From positions 21,926,888-21,990,887 of the forward strand of contig CM023449.1 of the NCBI GenBank assembly GCA_013339765.2: a DNA stretch of 64,000 bases. Reading direction: 5' to 3'. The notes below the pieces were generated by a model, which saw only the letters and a program-made list of their open reading frames with translations, was not told where the DNA came from and did not search any database. The stretch comes from Haemaphysalis longicornis. Taxonomy: Eukaryota; Arthropoda; Arachnida; Ixodida; Ixodidae. This document shows, in pieces, positions 45,108-55,836 of this stretch. Numbering within the stretch: position 1 is the stretch's first letter; each line of letters opens with the position of its first letter. The translations under genes were made by a program, and so were the position numbers.

Positions 45108-46267
45108 GTATTTTTGTGTATTGTGTTAACTCTTTAACAATAAAACAATCGTGAACAACCGAACCCAAAACCCACAGTGCTTACGCCATTTACCTCCCTC
45201 GGTTAACTCCGTTGGTGCGCTTAACGTTCATTACAGGCAAAGGTTTCATGCTAACGCAACCTGCATACGCGTCGCTTGAAGCGGAGTGCGCCAGTCTACA
45301 CCTGGCTCAGAATCACGCCTCTGCCAGCCTAAAAAGCCGCTCAGGGTTGATCGCTTATAGGGCTCATCTAAATCCAGTCCGAAGCCATTCGTTTCAATCG
45401 GAGCGCATAGTTAACCTGCTCGTAGCAGTCCAGCGGGGACTCGCGCACCTCGATTGGCTCCAATTACAATCTATCACTCCGCTAGACGAGGAGAGGGCAA
45501 GTATTCGGACAAATGCAGTAGAAACACGTACGTATCCGTATATCGCCACACAACTCTGGCCAACTTCATGTTGACCCCTTTCAGTCGGCCAGCAATTCTC
45601 GATTTTGAGCAAGGATAATTGACATTCCTGCGTGTCCTGCATCCCCGTATCGTTTCCTCCTTCGCACAACAGCAGGTTCTCTCTCTCTCTCTCGCTCTTT
45701 CTCTTTTCTTTCCGTGCGCTGTGGTTGATTGATTGGTCCCCAATCTTGACCTAGAACACGGTACATTTATTCTGCTCAGCGTATTTAGGCTGAGATTGGA
45801 ATTCTCAGTGCGAGCTCCGAACCTGCGACTGTTCGGTGATCGATCGAAAGATCATGGTTTCGTCCTAACTGGAAAATTACGAATGTAGCAAACGATGGCG
45901 GAGCTCTAATAGTTAGTGTCTAGTTCTTTATAGTTACCTCGCTTGCGGAGGGAGTTTGTAGGTTAGAAGGGGAGCAAGGCGTTGGTGCAGTTGGCATGCA
46001 ATACTTGCATGCCATGCTTGCATGCCGACCGAGTGCAATGAGACACACAACGGTGTAATCAACTGTCACGACATCGCCAGTATAACTTCCTATTCTTCAC
46101 GCCGGTCGTGGCGTCTAGATCTGCGGCGTTTTCTTTACACCGCCCATCCCCCCTCCCGCCGTGCGTACTTGCCTGAAATGATCATATCTTATACCACCCG
46201 TTCACCAGACAAGTTTCAAGACAGCTGAAAACGATTTGGTGCCAGGACATAAGTTTGCGGCCCCCTC
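45108..46267. other. No recognisable feature
   Basis: A 120-codon plus-strand frame (45212-45574) has no recognised domain. A TC tract is at 45679-45694. The direct palindrome-like TTGCATGCCATGCTTGCATGCC is near 46003-46025. Confidence 0.35.
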
Positions 46268-46279
46268 CGGACTGGGTGA

Positions 46280-46525
46280 ATGGCAGCAAGTGAGGAGTGC
46301 GAAACGTGCGGCATGCCGGAGAAAATACGCCGCTTTTTATGCGAGTGCCCAAGCTACTCGCCTGAAATAAAGAAGCTGTCGTCAGCACTGAGGAACCTCG
46401 ACTCTCGGCAGCCATTTCTGGAGGATAAGTTTCTTTGTCACTGGCCTTCTCTGTCATCCTCTCAGAAGGCGTCTAAGGAACTCTTACGCTTTCTACGGGC
46501 GACGAACTTAAACACCAGGCTATAA
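46280..46525 (+). pseudogene. LINE family E ORF C-terminus with zinc knuckle
   Basis: The frame reads CETCGMPEKIRRFLCECP, a C-x2-C...C-x-C knuckle in which the usual His is replaced by Arg, then CHWPSLSSSQKASKELLRF and LRATNLNTRL before the stop. The reverse transcriptase and endonuclease are missing through 5' truncation. Confidence 0.78.
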
Positions 46526-46712
46526 CTGAAAACCCTCCAGTGTCAATCACTGAACTTTAACGTTTAGTGCTTCAGCGCAGGGCATACCTGTCTGCTCCAA
46601 CTTTTCTTCATTCTCTTCTTTCTCTTTTGTGCGATTTTCCCTTTCCCACGTGCAAACTAGGCTCTAGCCAGGCTAACTTTCCTGCCTTCCTTCTACATCC
46701 TTCCTTCCTTCC
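46283..46712 (+). mobile_element. LINE family E, 5'-truncated, best copy
   Basis: Carries the ORF C-terminus, a 3' UTR of about 170 bp and a (TTCC)n tail (46684-46712). The flanks GGACTGGGTGAATG (46269-46282) and GAACTGGGTAGATG (46713-46726) match at 11 of 14 positions and probably represent an aged target duplication. Other copies of the family are at 15.4-16.3 kb (minus) and 55.84-56.10 kb (rearranged). Confidence 0.8.
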
Positions 46713-46726
46713 GAACTGGGTAGATG

Positions 46727-47860
46727 CGAATAGCAGCCTGCAATGCCAGCAAGGCCTTAGCACTGTCGACTGTCTATTTCCAACAAAAGACAATTCTGAA
46801 GTGCTTGTAGACTGCTGTTTCAGAAAACAAACTACAATTTATTTTTTTTACGGGAAGGTGGTCAGGAAAGAAGCTGGTCGAAATTAACTTTTGTTTGCTC
46901 AGACCACTGCTCCAAACTTAGTCTTTTTTCCCAGAAATGTGTATCAAACGGGTGCTTCGTTTTTCTAAAAATGCGTGAATGTTCACTGTATCTGCACACG
47001 ATTGAGTGTGGGATAAAAACAGCTGCAGCTGTCTATTGGCCATACCTGTCAAGTTAAAAATGTTTGCTTTAGGTCATTTATTCAACAAAAAACGAGGTCA
47101 TCTATTCAACAAAAACTTGCAAATAGAATTTTGTTCCGGCGAGATTTTACAAATTCGTTTCTACACTCTCAAAAACGTTAGTGGGTCTCCTTTGCCGTAG
47201 TAGGACCCATCATTGTGATCAAGCGACGTGGAAAAATTGCGAGTGAATTCGTTGAAGAGCGTTCTGTGGACGTGTTTGTTGCCAAAAATCGAGGCATTGT
47301 ATATTTATGACTGTTAATGAAAGTCTGTTAACCTGAGAAGTACAAATGTGCACTGCCATCATTAACCCTGTTGCGTTAGATACCTTTATAAAACTGCGTT
47401 TTGAAAGCGTGACCATCTTAAAAATTGCATTGTACCACTCCAGTATGAGCATTTAGATAGGCTTACCCAATGAATAAATAAGTAGACCATGGCGGGGAGA
47501 CCCAGAATACAATCTTACTTGAAACATGTGGTCTGAGCTGCGACAACTTGCAATGCAAGCAGGTTGCGTTTGTGTCATATATCTCTGACATTGTTATTCG
47601 TCAAATTTGCTCTCCCGCACGCAGAGATTCGTCACTCTGGTGAATTGCAGCAAATCAGGCTTGCGTAATTTTTTAAGCTGAGCACGCTTAATTTATGAAA
47701 TGCCGTTACAAAGGGCTTAACCTAACTTGTATCATCGAGTCACAAAAAAGCTGTGTAGTTACGTAACGAGTAACTTCAAAGAAGTAGTGGACTCCGGATT
47801 CGTTAGAAGATTCTTTTTCGTTAAGATATTCTATTTTTCGCGCTATATGTAATTTCTGTC
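46727..47860. other. No recognisable feature
   Basis: AT-rich; a short direct repeat TTTATTCAACAAAAAACGAGG / TCTATTCAACAAAAAC occurs near 47079-47115. Nothing coding is seen. Confidence 0.4.
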
Positions 47861-47874
47861 CCCAACCTGCCCCC

Positions 47875-48021
47875 TGTACAACACGTGGTGTGGGAGTGTC
47901 AGAAAACCCCATTCCTCACCCCCAATCCTCACCCAACGTGCGAGCAGTGGGCGGACCAGCGTCCAGCACCGACCTCTCAGTCCGGCGTAGCCTGGTGGAG
48001 AGGGCCACGGCTGCCACCAGG
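47875..48021 (+). pseudogene. LINE ORF C-terminus fragment
   Basis: Read in frame from about 47878: VQHVVWECQKTPFL then PTCEQWADQRPA, matching the LINE pattern H-x-x-W-x-C-Q and the following EQW. A frameshift near 47975 leads to RSLVERATAATRASR, the usual weakly conserved tail. The first knuckle cysteines are missing. It abuts family C at 48022. Confidence 0.65.
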
Positions 48022-48335
48022 GCTTCCCGCGTTCATTTAGTTAGGAACGCTCGTTGGGTTGCTATTTACGATATTAAGCGGAAAAAAAAGTGGCCGTGCC
48101 ACGCCGGCACGCGCGGGAGGAAAAGCCAGCACAATCCCGCTGGCGCAGTTTCAGGCAGGGGGCGCACGGGCACTGCGAAGGCGGGAAATTTGGTTTGCAT
48201 TGGGTGGTTTCAGTAAGCGGATAACGGCGCTACAGCCCATTATGGCGAATCACTGCTCTGCACTTCCGACAGCGTTCACATTGAGTGGAACGGCTTTGAT
48301 TTTTTTTTGTCAGAATATACTTCCTTCCCTACCGG
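48022..48335 (-). repeat. Interspersed repeat family C, copy 1
   Basis: Reverse-complement match to the central part of the family C copies at 52.4-53.1 and 58.6-59.9 kb, from AACGAACGCTCGTTGGG to CAAAGCCGTTCCACTCAA. Here CCCCTGCCTGAAACTGCGCC is uninterrupted, giving the empty site for the LINE at 52537-52993. Confidence 0.82.
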
Positions 48336-48845
48336 CGCCGGCTTATTAACGAACAACCGAGAAGCAATGCTGTGCTTCTCGCACCAAAACTAAATTGACA
48401 GTCTACAGTGTACAGTTTGCTTTTTACAAATTGCGGAATTTTGTGAAGTGGGTTACATGAAAATAAAATTTCTAAGAGTGTGGGGTAAGTTCCACGCTTC
48501 GTGAATATTTTGCGTGGTCTGAGGGGTCTCGAGCCGAGGGTACCGAGTTGGTGTTTTCAACCCAGAATTTTGTAAACAGTTCGGGCTCAAATACGGCTAA
48601 TTCTTGACGCAAATGCACAACAGGCAGTTGGATGGCTTATGTACCCCTTAATATAGTGCATTTGGTGCGTTAAAGCACTCCAATACCATATGGAATAGGG
48701 TGCAAGAAGATGGGCAGAATTAGGAATGTTGGAGAGAACTGCGAGGGATAAGTCGCTTATGTGGAGTGGAGTTTCGTGAAAAGAGATATTTGTCTGAATT
48801 TTGCGAAGCAGTCAGCCCTCGCCCTTGTGTAGCTTTAGGAGGTAT
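48336..48845. other. No recognisable feature
   Basis: No motif or repeat is recognised. Confidence 0.4.
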
Positions 48846-48951
48846 ACTTTCTCTTTCTATACTTGCTTTTCTATACTTTCTATACTTTCTATACTTTCTA
48901 TACTTTCTATAATTTCTCTTTCTATACTTTCTATACTTGCTTTCTCTCCCA
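48846..48951. repeat. TTTCTATAC 9-bp minisatellite
   Basis: About nine imperfect copies of the 9-mer TTTCTATAC, with TTTCTC and TTGC variants at the edges. Overlapping frames (FYTFYTFYT) are artefacts. Confidence 0.93.
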
Positions 48952-49725
48952 GATCATTTTCAAGGGGTGCCGCAAGCTCACACCTGGAGGATCAGCTTCA
49001 GCTGACGTCCCGGCGCAGCGGGCTGCACGTGCCCAAGACATCCTGCACTGAAGGTCGCCGCCCGCGCGAGCAAATGGCAGAACGATGTGTCGTTTTGATC
49101 TCTTAAGTTAGGTTCATTACTGCTCCCATGTAACGAACAGGAACAACAAAAATTTACCCGTTTTCACATTCCAACTTTTCTAGCAGCACACTTTTGACGA
49201 GAAGGTCGACACCACCTTGCAGGCATTAAAAAAAAAAACATTCCGGTCAATGTTGTTCCCGGTTATTATTCAGTCACCGGGGATGAAGATAGAGGGGGTG
49301 GAGGCACGTCGAGGGTCGCGAGGCGGCTCTTGTCAGCAGACCCGCCAGCGACGACGCCCCCATGCCGGCAAAACTACGCCGATTACGGCGCACGTGCACG
49401 CGGCCAGTTTGATTCCTGGCACGCGCGGCTCTAATACCCTCCACCTTCGCGCCGTTCGATGCAGAACGCCGAGGGCGCTCATGCTCTCCGGCAATTACCA
49501 ATGGTCGATCACCACACGCGCCACACCGGCCTCACTCGCGGCTGCGCATTGAGCGCGCATAGTACACGAGCTAACGCGCGCACGCATACAGTAACACACA
49601 CGCACAGGCGACTCCGCGTAGCGCGGGGGCCGCACCGCTCATGGCTGCAGCCATTAATTTGAACGGAAGCTTCGATTATACCGCAGGGCTGCACGCTGAC
49701 GCCGCTGCTGTTCACCCTCGGGTCA
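48952..49725. other. CpG-rich, unassigned
   Basis: 49270-49640 is strongly CpG-rich with overlapping frames on both strands. A CAGTTTGATTCCTGGC stretch (49408-49423) faintly resembles a polymerase III box B, but no box A is found at the right distance. Confidence 0.35.
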
Positions 49726-49943
49726 CCCGGTTTTTTTTTTTTTTTTTCGCTTCTTGCACGGTGTCCTTTTCGATAACTTTTTGTTCATGCGTGTCTGCAG
49801 GTTGTCTGAAAAATACCTCGGGGGAAAGTGCGTGCGTCGCCTACGAACAGTGTCTACGCGTCCCCTCTCGCGGGTGTTTCTACTGCGCGAAGGCCGTGTG
49901 GTCAGATATGCGCTCCCCTGCAATAAAAAGCACTTCTAAAATG
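49726..49943 (+). other. Candidate 3' terminal exon (weak)
   Basis: A long pyrimidine tract (49730-49748) and further T-rich DNA lead to CTGCAG at 49795-49800, a plausible 3' splice site. Downstream, one frame gives LSEKYLGGKCVRRLRTVST and runs to a TAA at 49937-49939, and the frame beside it stays open with a Cys-rich peptide (ACVAYEQC then GCFYCAK). AATAAA lies at 49921-49926, before that stop. No family is recognised and no upstream exon is found, so this may be chance. Confidence 0.22.
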
Positions 49944-49949
49944 ATGCTC

Positions 49950-50135
49950 GCTCATGAGATCTTTATTGGTGCTATACCAACGTTTCGGGTACAAAGCGTG
50001 TCTCGTCCCCAATGGAGCTAATTAGTGAGAATTCTCGGACAGATGCATTCAAGAAAGTCATTTGACGAACAGTGCAGGGTCGCGCACCGCTGAGTATGAT
50101 GCGCGTATCTGCTTCCTTCGCTGCAGATGTCGTCA
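49950..50135 (-). mobile_element. Penelope-like terminal repeat fragment
   Basis: On the minus strand it reads GACGAGACACGCTTTGTACC, then CGAAACGTTGGTATAGCACC and AATAAAGATC, the arrangement seen in Penelope-like 3' terminal repeats. No endonuclease frame is present. It ends in the GA microsatellite. Confidence 0.5.
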
Positions 50136-50137
50136 AT

Positions 50138-50218
50138 AGAGAGAGAGAGAGAGAGAGAGAGAGAGGTGAGAGTGAGAGAGAGGAGATGGAGAGAGAAGAG
50201 GAGGGGAGGAGGAGGGGA

Positions 50219-50277
<59 letters not shown>
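50138..50277. repeat. (GA)n microsatellite
   Basis: A long purine-only tract: GA repeats, a GGAGGAGG interlude (50196-50225) and a further GA run. One strand is purine only for about 140 bp. Confidence 0.97.
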
Positions 50278-50279
<2 letters not shown>

Positions 50280-50489
50280 GCTTATTAAACAGAAAGTATT
50301 CACAAGGCGAAGTTTTGCCTCTCGACAGAGGGCCCAGGTCTCGCCGGAAGAGAAAAGAGCATTGAAAAAAAGGGGGGGGGGCAGTGAAAGGGCAATGGAA
50401 TATTAGGAATATGATAACAGGCAAATAAAAGGCCATATAAAGACTAAATATATACATACGCGGGTTATACACAAGGTGTTGACATACAC

Positions 50490-50640
<151 letters not shown>

Positions 50641-50705
50641 GGGAATAAAGGCAACAGGGGGTGAAGAGCTAATGTTACCTTCCGCATCTTCAGCGTAGCA
50701 CCCTC

Positions 50706-51022
50706 CCTTTTGTAGCGTGAGCTACACTGGCCGAGGTTGAGTATAGTTTCGCGTGGCTCCTGGAGAGCCGTGCTGCGCATGCGCGAAGAGCATGCGCATT
50801 CGGAGGAGGTCTCACGGCGCACAGCTGGCGTGCCGGAGCCGCCGCCGCCGCGACTAAATTGCACTGGATTGGATTGGATTGGATTGGATTGAAAATCATT
50901 TTAACAGCAGTAAGCATGATAATCAGCCTAATCCTAGACAACGAGGAAACCGAAGAATAACCAGCCGAACCTTAGCTCACGCTACGTATATCCTGGCACA
51001 GCCGAGCTAAGCCACTGCTAAT
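50706..51022 (+). mobile_element. TTGGA-containing palindromic element (family D), copy 2
   Basis: Inverted repeats GTAGCGTGAGCT (50712-50723) and AGCTCACGCTAC (50974-50985). The pentamer tract is at 50862-50890. The right outer flank (50986-51022, GTATATCCTGGCACAGCCGAG) matches the outer flank of the 17.6-kb copy in reverse orientation. It is non-coding. Confidence 0.7.
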
Positions 51023-51029
51023 TTTTTTT

Positions 51030-51480
51030 CTCTCCAACCCCTACCACTCTTCCTCTCCCCTCTCGCTCCTCTTATGACGAATGTAATGGAGGTTTGCTCA
51101 ATTCAATTTACGGCGTTCGCACTACCGCGCTCCCTGTTGGGCCTTCTTTTTTTGTTTTGTAGTGCCAACGTCTTTGTTCTAGTGCTTATTTTATCTCGCC
51201 ACTCTTCGATAACTTTTTAACGCGTTGTTTCTCTTTTGTTTGCCAACAAAAAAAATCAACCAACGTGCATTCCTAACAAAAAAGAACGCTGCTACTCTAA
51301 GTTACTCACTTATTTTCCGCCTCAAATACGCCTAGGTTTCTTTTGTGGTGATTTATATGGACCTGTATGAGCCGTCAGCCATTGCAGCGGTTTCAGCAGT
51401 TTGGAACAGTCTTGCCTTTGTATACTTCGTGCTCAAGCACCCTTCCACCTGTTTTTGGCCGGGTGGTTGAACCGAGCAAT
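51030..51480 (+). repeat. Diverged family B/C-type repeat, first unit of an array
   Basis: Landmarks match family C at lower identity: CTTCGATAACTTT, AACCAACGTGCATTCCTAAC, CGCCTCAAATACGCC with GTTTCTTTTGTG, and GCAGTTTGGAACAGTCTTGCC. It directly precedes the next family C copy. Confidence 0.6.
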
Positions 51481-51494
51481 GAACCGGGGAACAG

Positions 51495-51555
51495 GACGGA
51501 CAGACGGACAGACGGACAGACAGACAGACAGACGGACGGACGACAGACAGACAGA
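51495..51555. repeat. (ACAG/ACGG)n tract
   Basis: Imperfect GACAGACGGACA tetranucleotides at the junction between two family C units. The same position carries short GACAGACAG blocks in family B copies. Confidence 0.93.
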
Positions 51556-52363
51556 CGAAAGTTTATACGTTTACCGCGCTCAAGGAAGACCATCTTTTTA
51601 GAAAAAAAAATCAAAGCAGTTCCACTGAACGTGAAAGCTGCCCGAAATGCAGAGCAGCGGTTCGCCACAGTGGCTGTGGCGCCCTCCTTCCGCTCTTTGT
51701 TGGCACCCCTCGCTCTCTTCCTCTCCCTGTCTCACTCCTCTCTTGATGAGTTGAACAGCGGTTTGTTCAATGCAATTCAACTCTTGCCGCCGTCGCGGTG
51801 CTCGCACGTCTTCTCCTGGGACAGCTCGCACTTCCTTTCCTTCTCTTTATTTACTCTGTTCTGCCTGGCCAATCAGCCCTGAGGCGAGGATTTTCTGTTC
51901 CTTTTTCCGTGCTTGCTTCAATCTTCGCACCCTAACCTTGAAGCCTTTCTGCGCCATTGTGACCGCGTAGTTTCTTCCTCGGCGGCCACTTTTTTTCGCT
52001 TACTGTCGTAACCCCCAACCCAACGAGCATTCTTAACTAAATGACCGTGGGGGCTGCTGGTTAAGTACATACATTTTGCCTCAAATGTACCGGCAGCTTT
52101 CTTTGTGCTCGCTAGTACTGTGGACATTATGTAAGTGTCCGTGGCTTCAGTAACTGGCCAGCGTGCGTTCTGTTCTTTTAATAAACGTCTTTCTTCGCGT
52201 CCTCCTTCAACTTTGGTCGGAAGGGTGGGTCGAGTGGCTAGAGTATATCTTTTTGAAGCCTCTGTTTCGGCGCGTGACGCCGCGTGACTGTTGTGGCTAG
52301 ATAGCGTGACCACGGACGAGCTGCAACGACAAGCCGGGCCCCTAAAGTGCTCTGCACTTAAAA
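51540..52363 (+). repeat. Interspersed repeat family C, copy 2
   Basis: Full-length-looking copy from CAGACGAAAGTTTATACG to the terminal CCCCTAAAGTGCTCTGCACTT, in which AAGTGC and GCACTT (52345-52350 and 52354-52359) form a 6-bp hairpin. It is non-coding. The same terminus is present at 53428 and 60270. Confidence 0.82.
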
Positions 52364-52536
52364 CAAGGCTCTGCTAAGCATACGAAAATTAAAGCCGTTC
52401 CACTCAACGTGAAAGAGGTCGGAAGTGCGGAGCAGTGATTCGTCATAATGGGCTGTAGCGCCGTTATCCGCTCACTGCTACCACCCAATGCAATTCAAAT
52501 TTCCCGCCTCCGCAGTGCTCGCGCTCCCCCTGCCTG

Positions 52537-52993
52537 TTGTTGTTCGTAAACTTTTATTAGAAAGGAAAAGTCCATAGGCCAGGGGGGGGGGGGGGGGGGG
52601 GTAGAGGAAGGGAATGGGGAAGGAGGAGCACAGTCCTGATGACGTCGTCTTCAAGGGATCTCTTCAGAAGGTCATGCAGACTACTACTAAATTGCTCGTA
52701 CTAGGTCGCTTTTTGTGGCATAAATAAGGATTTGGAAGAGTGTGTCGTGTGAGAGGGATGTTGGGTCGATGCAAATTGAGGTGTCGTGTTCAGGGGGAGT
52801 GAACGTACGAAAGCGAGAAAACTTGGGGCAGTGCCAGATGAGGTGGTGGAGATCGGCTGCGATGGAGTGGTGGCAGTAGGGACATCGGGGGGCGTGCTGT
52901 GGATAATACCATTGTCGAATGGTCTCTGGTGCCGTACAGGTGTTGGTGAGGAACTTGTTCAAGAAGATTTCTTGTGCTTGGGTCCGGGTGGGG
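52537..52993 (-). mobile_element. 5'-truncated LINE in family C, 8-bp target duplication
   Basis: CCTGCCTG occurs at 52529-52536 and 52994-53001 and once at the empty site in the 48-kb copy. The 3' end is at 52537, reading on the minus strand AATAAAAGTTTACGAACAAC. A G20 run (about 52583-52602) sits in the 3' UTR. Confidence 0.9.
52687..52962 (-). pseudogene. LINE ORF C-terminus with zinc knuckle
   Basis: The minus-strand frame includes FLTNTCTAPETIRQWYY, then CPYCHHSIAADLHHLIWHC, a complete C-C-H-C knuckle, and about 40 further residues to the stop. It is only the last 90 codons of the ORF, open and without stops, so the insertion is relatively young. The family differs from family E and from the LINE at 23.6 kb. 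Confidence 0.8.
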
Positions 52994-53428
52994 CCTGCCT
53001 GAAACTGCGCCAGCGCGAGTTCTGTTCTTTTTGTGCTTACTTTTCCTCCCCCACGTGCCGGCGTTGCACTGCCACTTTTTTTCGCTTACTATCGTAAAAA
53101 CCAACCCAAGGAGCGTTCCTAACTTAATGAACGCGAGCGCTGCTGGCTAGTTACGTATATTTTGCCTGAAATGTACCTGCAGTTTTCTTTGCGCTAAACA
53201 ACGGCGAGATGTATGACAAGCGGCAGCGGTTCACAAGTTTCGAGCGATTATGACCATTTAAACCGCTTGGTTTTCGAAGCCTCCGCAGGATGCCCTACGA
53301 TGGGTACACCGGGCTCTACTCGGTTCCGTGATCTCGCTGCGCCGCCTGATTCCGGCAGTCGCTTGACATCGAGCGTTACAGGAAGCTACGGCAACAAGGC
53401 GAGCCCCTAAAGTGCTCTGCACTTAAAA

Positions 53429-54055
53429 GAAGGGTGGCTGCTGTGGTTCCCACAGCGCTGCTCGGTACTGCCGTCATGTGCGCAATAAGGCAGCGGTTCG
53501 CGAGTGAAGACCGACGCACGTGCCACAGAGCCACATTTGAGCACACGAAGCGCCACCTATATCGTTCGTTCTCTGGCCTCCTCGTGCAAGCGCGTGTATG
53601 CGCAAGCACGTACGTAGCCGAGCCTTCAGGCCCGAGTGTTTGAAAGACCAAACGGATGCGTGCATGCGCTTCGAAGGAAAGAAACCTTGAGCGATCCACT
53701 CACCGCCAGCCCCTGTTTCACGTTGCTGTTTCCGTGAGTGGTGTAGGGCGCATGCGCATTATTAGTAGCGTAGCGGTGAGCTTATTCTCGCTAGCTGTTC
53801 GCCTCTAGGGTGTCAGAAGAGAAAGAGGCCGCTTGGGTCGCCACTTCGCCTTTGCAGCCGATTATGCGCTTGGAATCGCGCGTCGCCGTACGTGCTCGAA
53901 AGACGACAAGGCGCTTTATTCATGGCTCTGGAACTGCGGTGAAGTGATTGTGGCGGTAGTCTTTGTATACGAACAGCGTTGAGTGCGTAGAACGTGGCGA
54001 CGAACAAGTTTGAGTGTGTGTGTGTGTATATATGGCTGCATAATTATCTCCTTTC
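53429..54055. other. No recognisable feature
   Basis: CpG-containing DNA with overlapping frames on both strands. A GTGTGTGTGTGTATATATG stretch is near 54016-54034. Confidence 0.4.
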
Positions 54056-54215
54056 TATGCTCGCAATTTTTATTATTTTTATTTTTTCAAAATAACCCTA
54101 AAGGCCCTCCACTGGAGGGTATTACATAGGGTGTACATTACTATCATAATGGCAAAACGATAAATCAAAATGTAATTAAAACAATACAGAAAATAAAAAA
54201 GAGCAAAAAAAATAA
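54056..54215 (-). mobile_element. Probable retroelement 3' end
   Basis: A T-rich start (54067-54090) followed by AACCCTAAAGGCCCTCCACTGGAGGG with a short inverted repeat CCCTCCACTGGAGGG. Read on the minus strand this is a UTR leading into a poly-A-like tail. No coding part is recognised. Confidence 0.4.
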
Positions 54216-55130
54216 CCTTGTATTCTGTATCCCGTATTGTATTGCGCTTGTATTCACTGACGAGGCGCGCATGCAGGCAACCGTGTGAGTGCGCCGCCAC
54301 TGGTTACGCCGGGCTCCGCAGGATGGCGGTACTTGTCCGTGCTAAGCACGTGACTGTGATGCACGTTACAAACTCTACCTCACCGAACGCAAAGTATTGC
54401 CTCGAGTCCAATGTGAGTGCAATTAATACTCTGTTGACGCCACCGTTGAGGATCGAATTGAAACGGAGCAGACGGCACACGCAGGTGTTTCTTTCTCTTC
54501 GGCGTGCGGGCGCAGTGGCCTCAGCCGCGCCGTGTCCGTGGCGCATCGGCCATGTCTGTGGCCGTTTCCAGTGTTGCCAAGCGAAGAAATTGACAGCTAA
54601 ACATTTCAACGAATACCCCCTATACTTGTGGACCCTACACTAGCCCTTGGGTATGAATCCAAGCAGTTTTTTTTTTACCTTTCATGCTTAAATTGGAAAT
54701 AAAGTGAAATGAAAGGACATGAATCTGACGGTAATTTAGTTAAACTAATGGTTAATTACACACGGATCCTGCGTCGCTGTAGAAGGAGGAAAAGTCTGCC
54801 CGTCGCGCAATCGTTGATTTCGTCACGTCGTGCCGAATTCAAATGTTTGGTTCGACGGGGTTAAAAAAAGAGCCCGTGGTTAATGAGGCCCGCTGTAGTA
54901 GGCAGGGATTAATTCTGGGCCACCCCGAACTCCTTAAGATGCTTCAAAGTCACGTATCAAGCCAGCAACCTAGAATAGAGGAAAGTGGAGCAGGCTAGCA
55001 GTCAAGCACTGTATAAATACTCACGCGAAAGTGAGCGAATGATTAGAAAAGTGAGAGAGCAAATGGGGAGCAGTGTGGGCAATGGAATTGGAAGCGATTA
55101 CGGCGGGGGCCGCTTTCTTTACCGGACAAC
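54216..55130. other. No recognisable feature
   Basis: The 141-codon plus-strand frame at 54218-54643 has no recognised domain and lies in CpG-rich DNA open on both strands. Confidence 0.35.
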
Positions 55131-55270
55131 TACCGGGTGCTCACAATTAAGCTTTATGGTTTTCTTAAAATTAGGCACCAGGAGGCACGCGAAGACCACC
55201 TGTGCAAATAAGTTATGTTGCCAGGTGGACACAAATTGAGGTGATAATTATCGCTGTCAGCAGCTCAATT

Positions 55271-55751
55271 ACCGCATTTACTCGATTCTAAGCACCCCCT
55301 TTTTTTCATCAATCGGGATGCCCAAAGTGAGGGTGGTGCCTAGATTGAAAAAAAAAAAAAACCTAAATTACCCCTCCGCCGCCACTTTTTTTTTTTTTTT
55401 TTTTCAGCCGCATCTCAACGACACAGGCGCAAGGAAAAGTGGTTTATTTGGCAAACATTCATAAGAGTGAACCTACCGCTTACGTCTGATGCTCCTTTGT
55501 GCGGATTGGACGGCTGCTCCGAGTATGTGGTTCTTAATTGAAAACTTTATAAATGACTTGACAACAACGCCATCTTTGGCCCGCTCTCGCGCACTTCAAA
55601 TTCACCTTGTTAGGGATTCATCTCGTTAGGGTTGCTTAAAAAAAGTGGTATTTAGATTCGCATGCAAACATTTTTTTTTTTTCATTCCCCCCCCCGAAAG
55701 TAGCGGAGGGTGCTTTGAATCGGGGGTTGCCTAGAATCGCAAAAATACGGT
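55271..55751. mobile_element. MITE with ACCGYATTT inverted ends, nested in the inverted repeat
   Basis: Left end ACCGCATTTACTCGATTCTA, right end (inverted) ACCGTATTTTTGCGATTCTA, then CCCCC-rich blocks on both sides. The right arm of the surrounding inverted repeat reads CAATTGACTAAAACTG without the element, fixing the junctions. No target duplication is visible. The interior has A14 and T20 runs and no coding capacity. Confidence 0.8.
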
Positions 55752-55836
55752 GACTAAAACTGACTAATTCCCTTTTTGTTCACTGCAGTAAGTGGGTGCA
55801 TTGAACAGTTAGTGGTAGCCGTGTTTCTACACAGTA

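Larger units (their letters stand above)
52388..53428 (+). repeat. Interspersed repeat family C, copy 3, split by a LINE
   Basis: Follows copy 2 in the same orientation after about 25 bp. Segments 52388-52536 and 52994-53428 are continuous in copy 1 (48.1 kb). It ends with the shared CCCCTAAAGTGCTCTGCACTT terminus. Confidence 0.85.

Noticed and set aside
49408..49423. A tRNA or SINE box B
   Set aside because: Only a partial match, and no box A at the right spacing on either strand.
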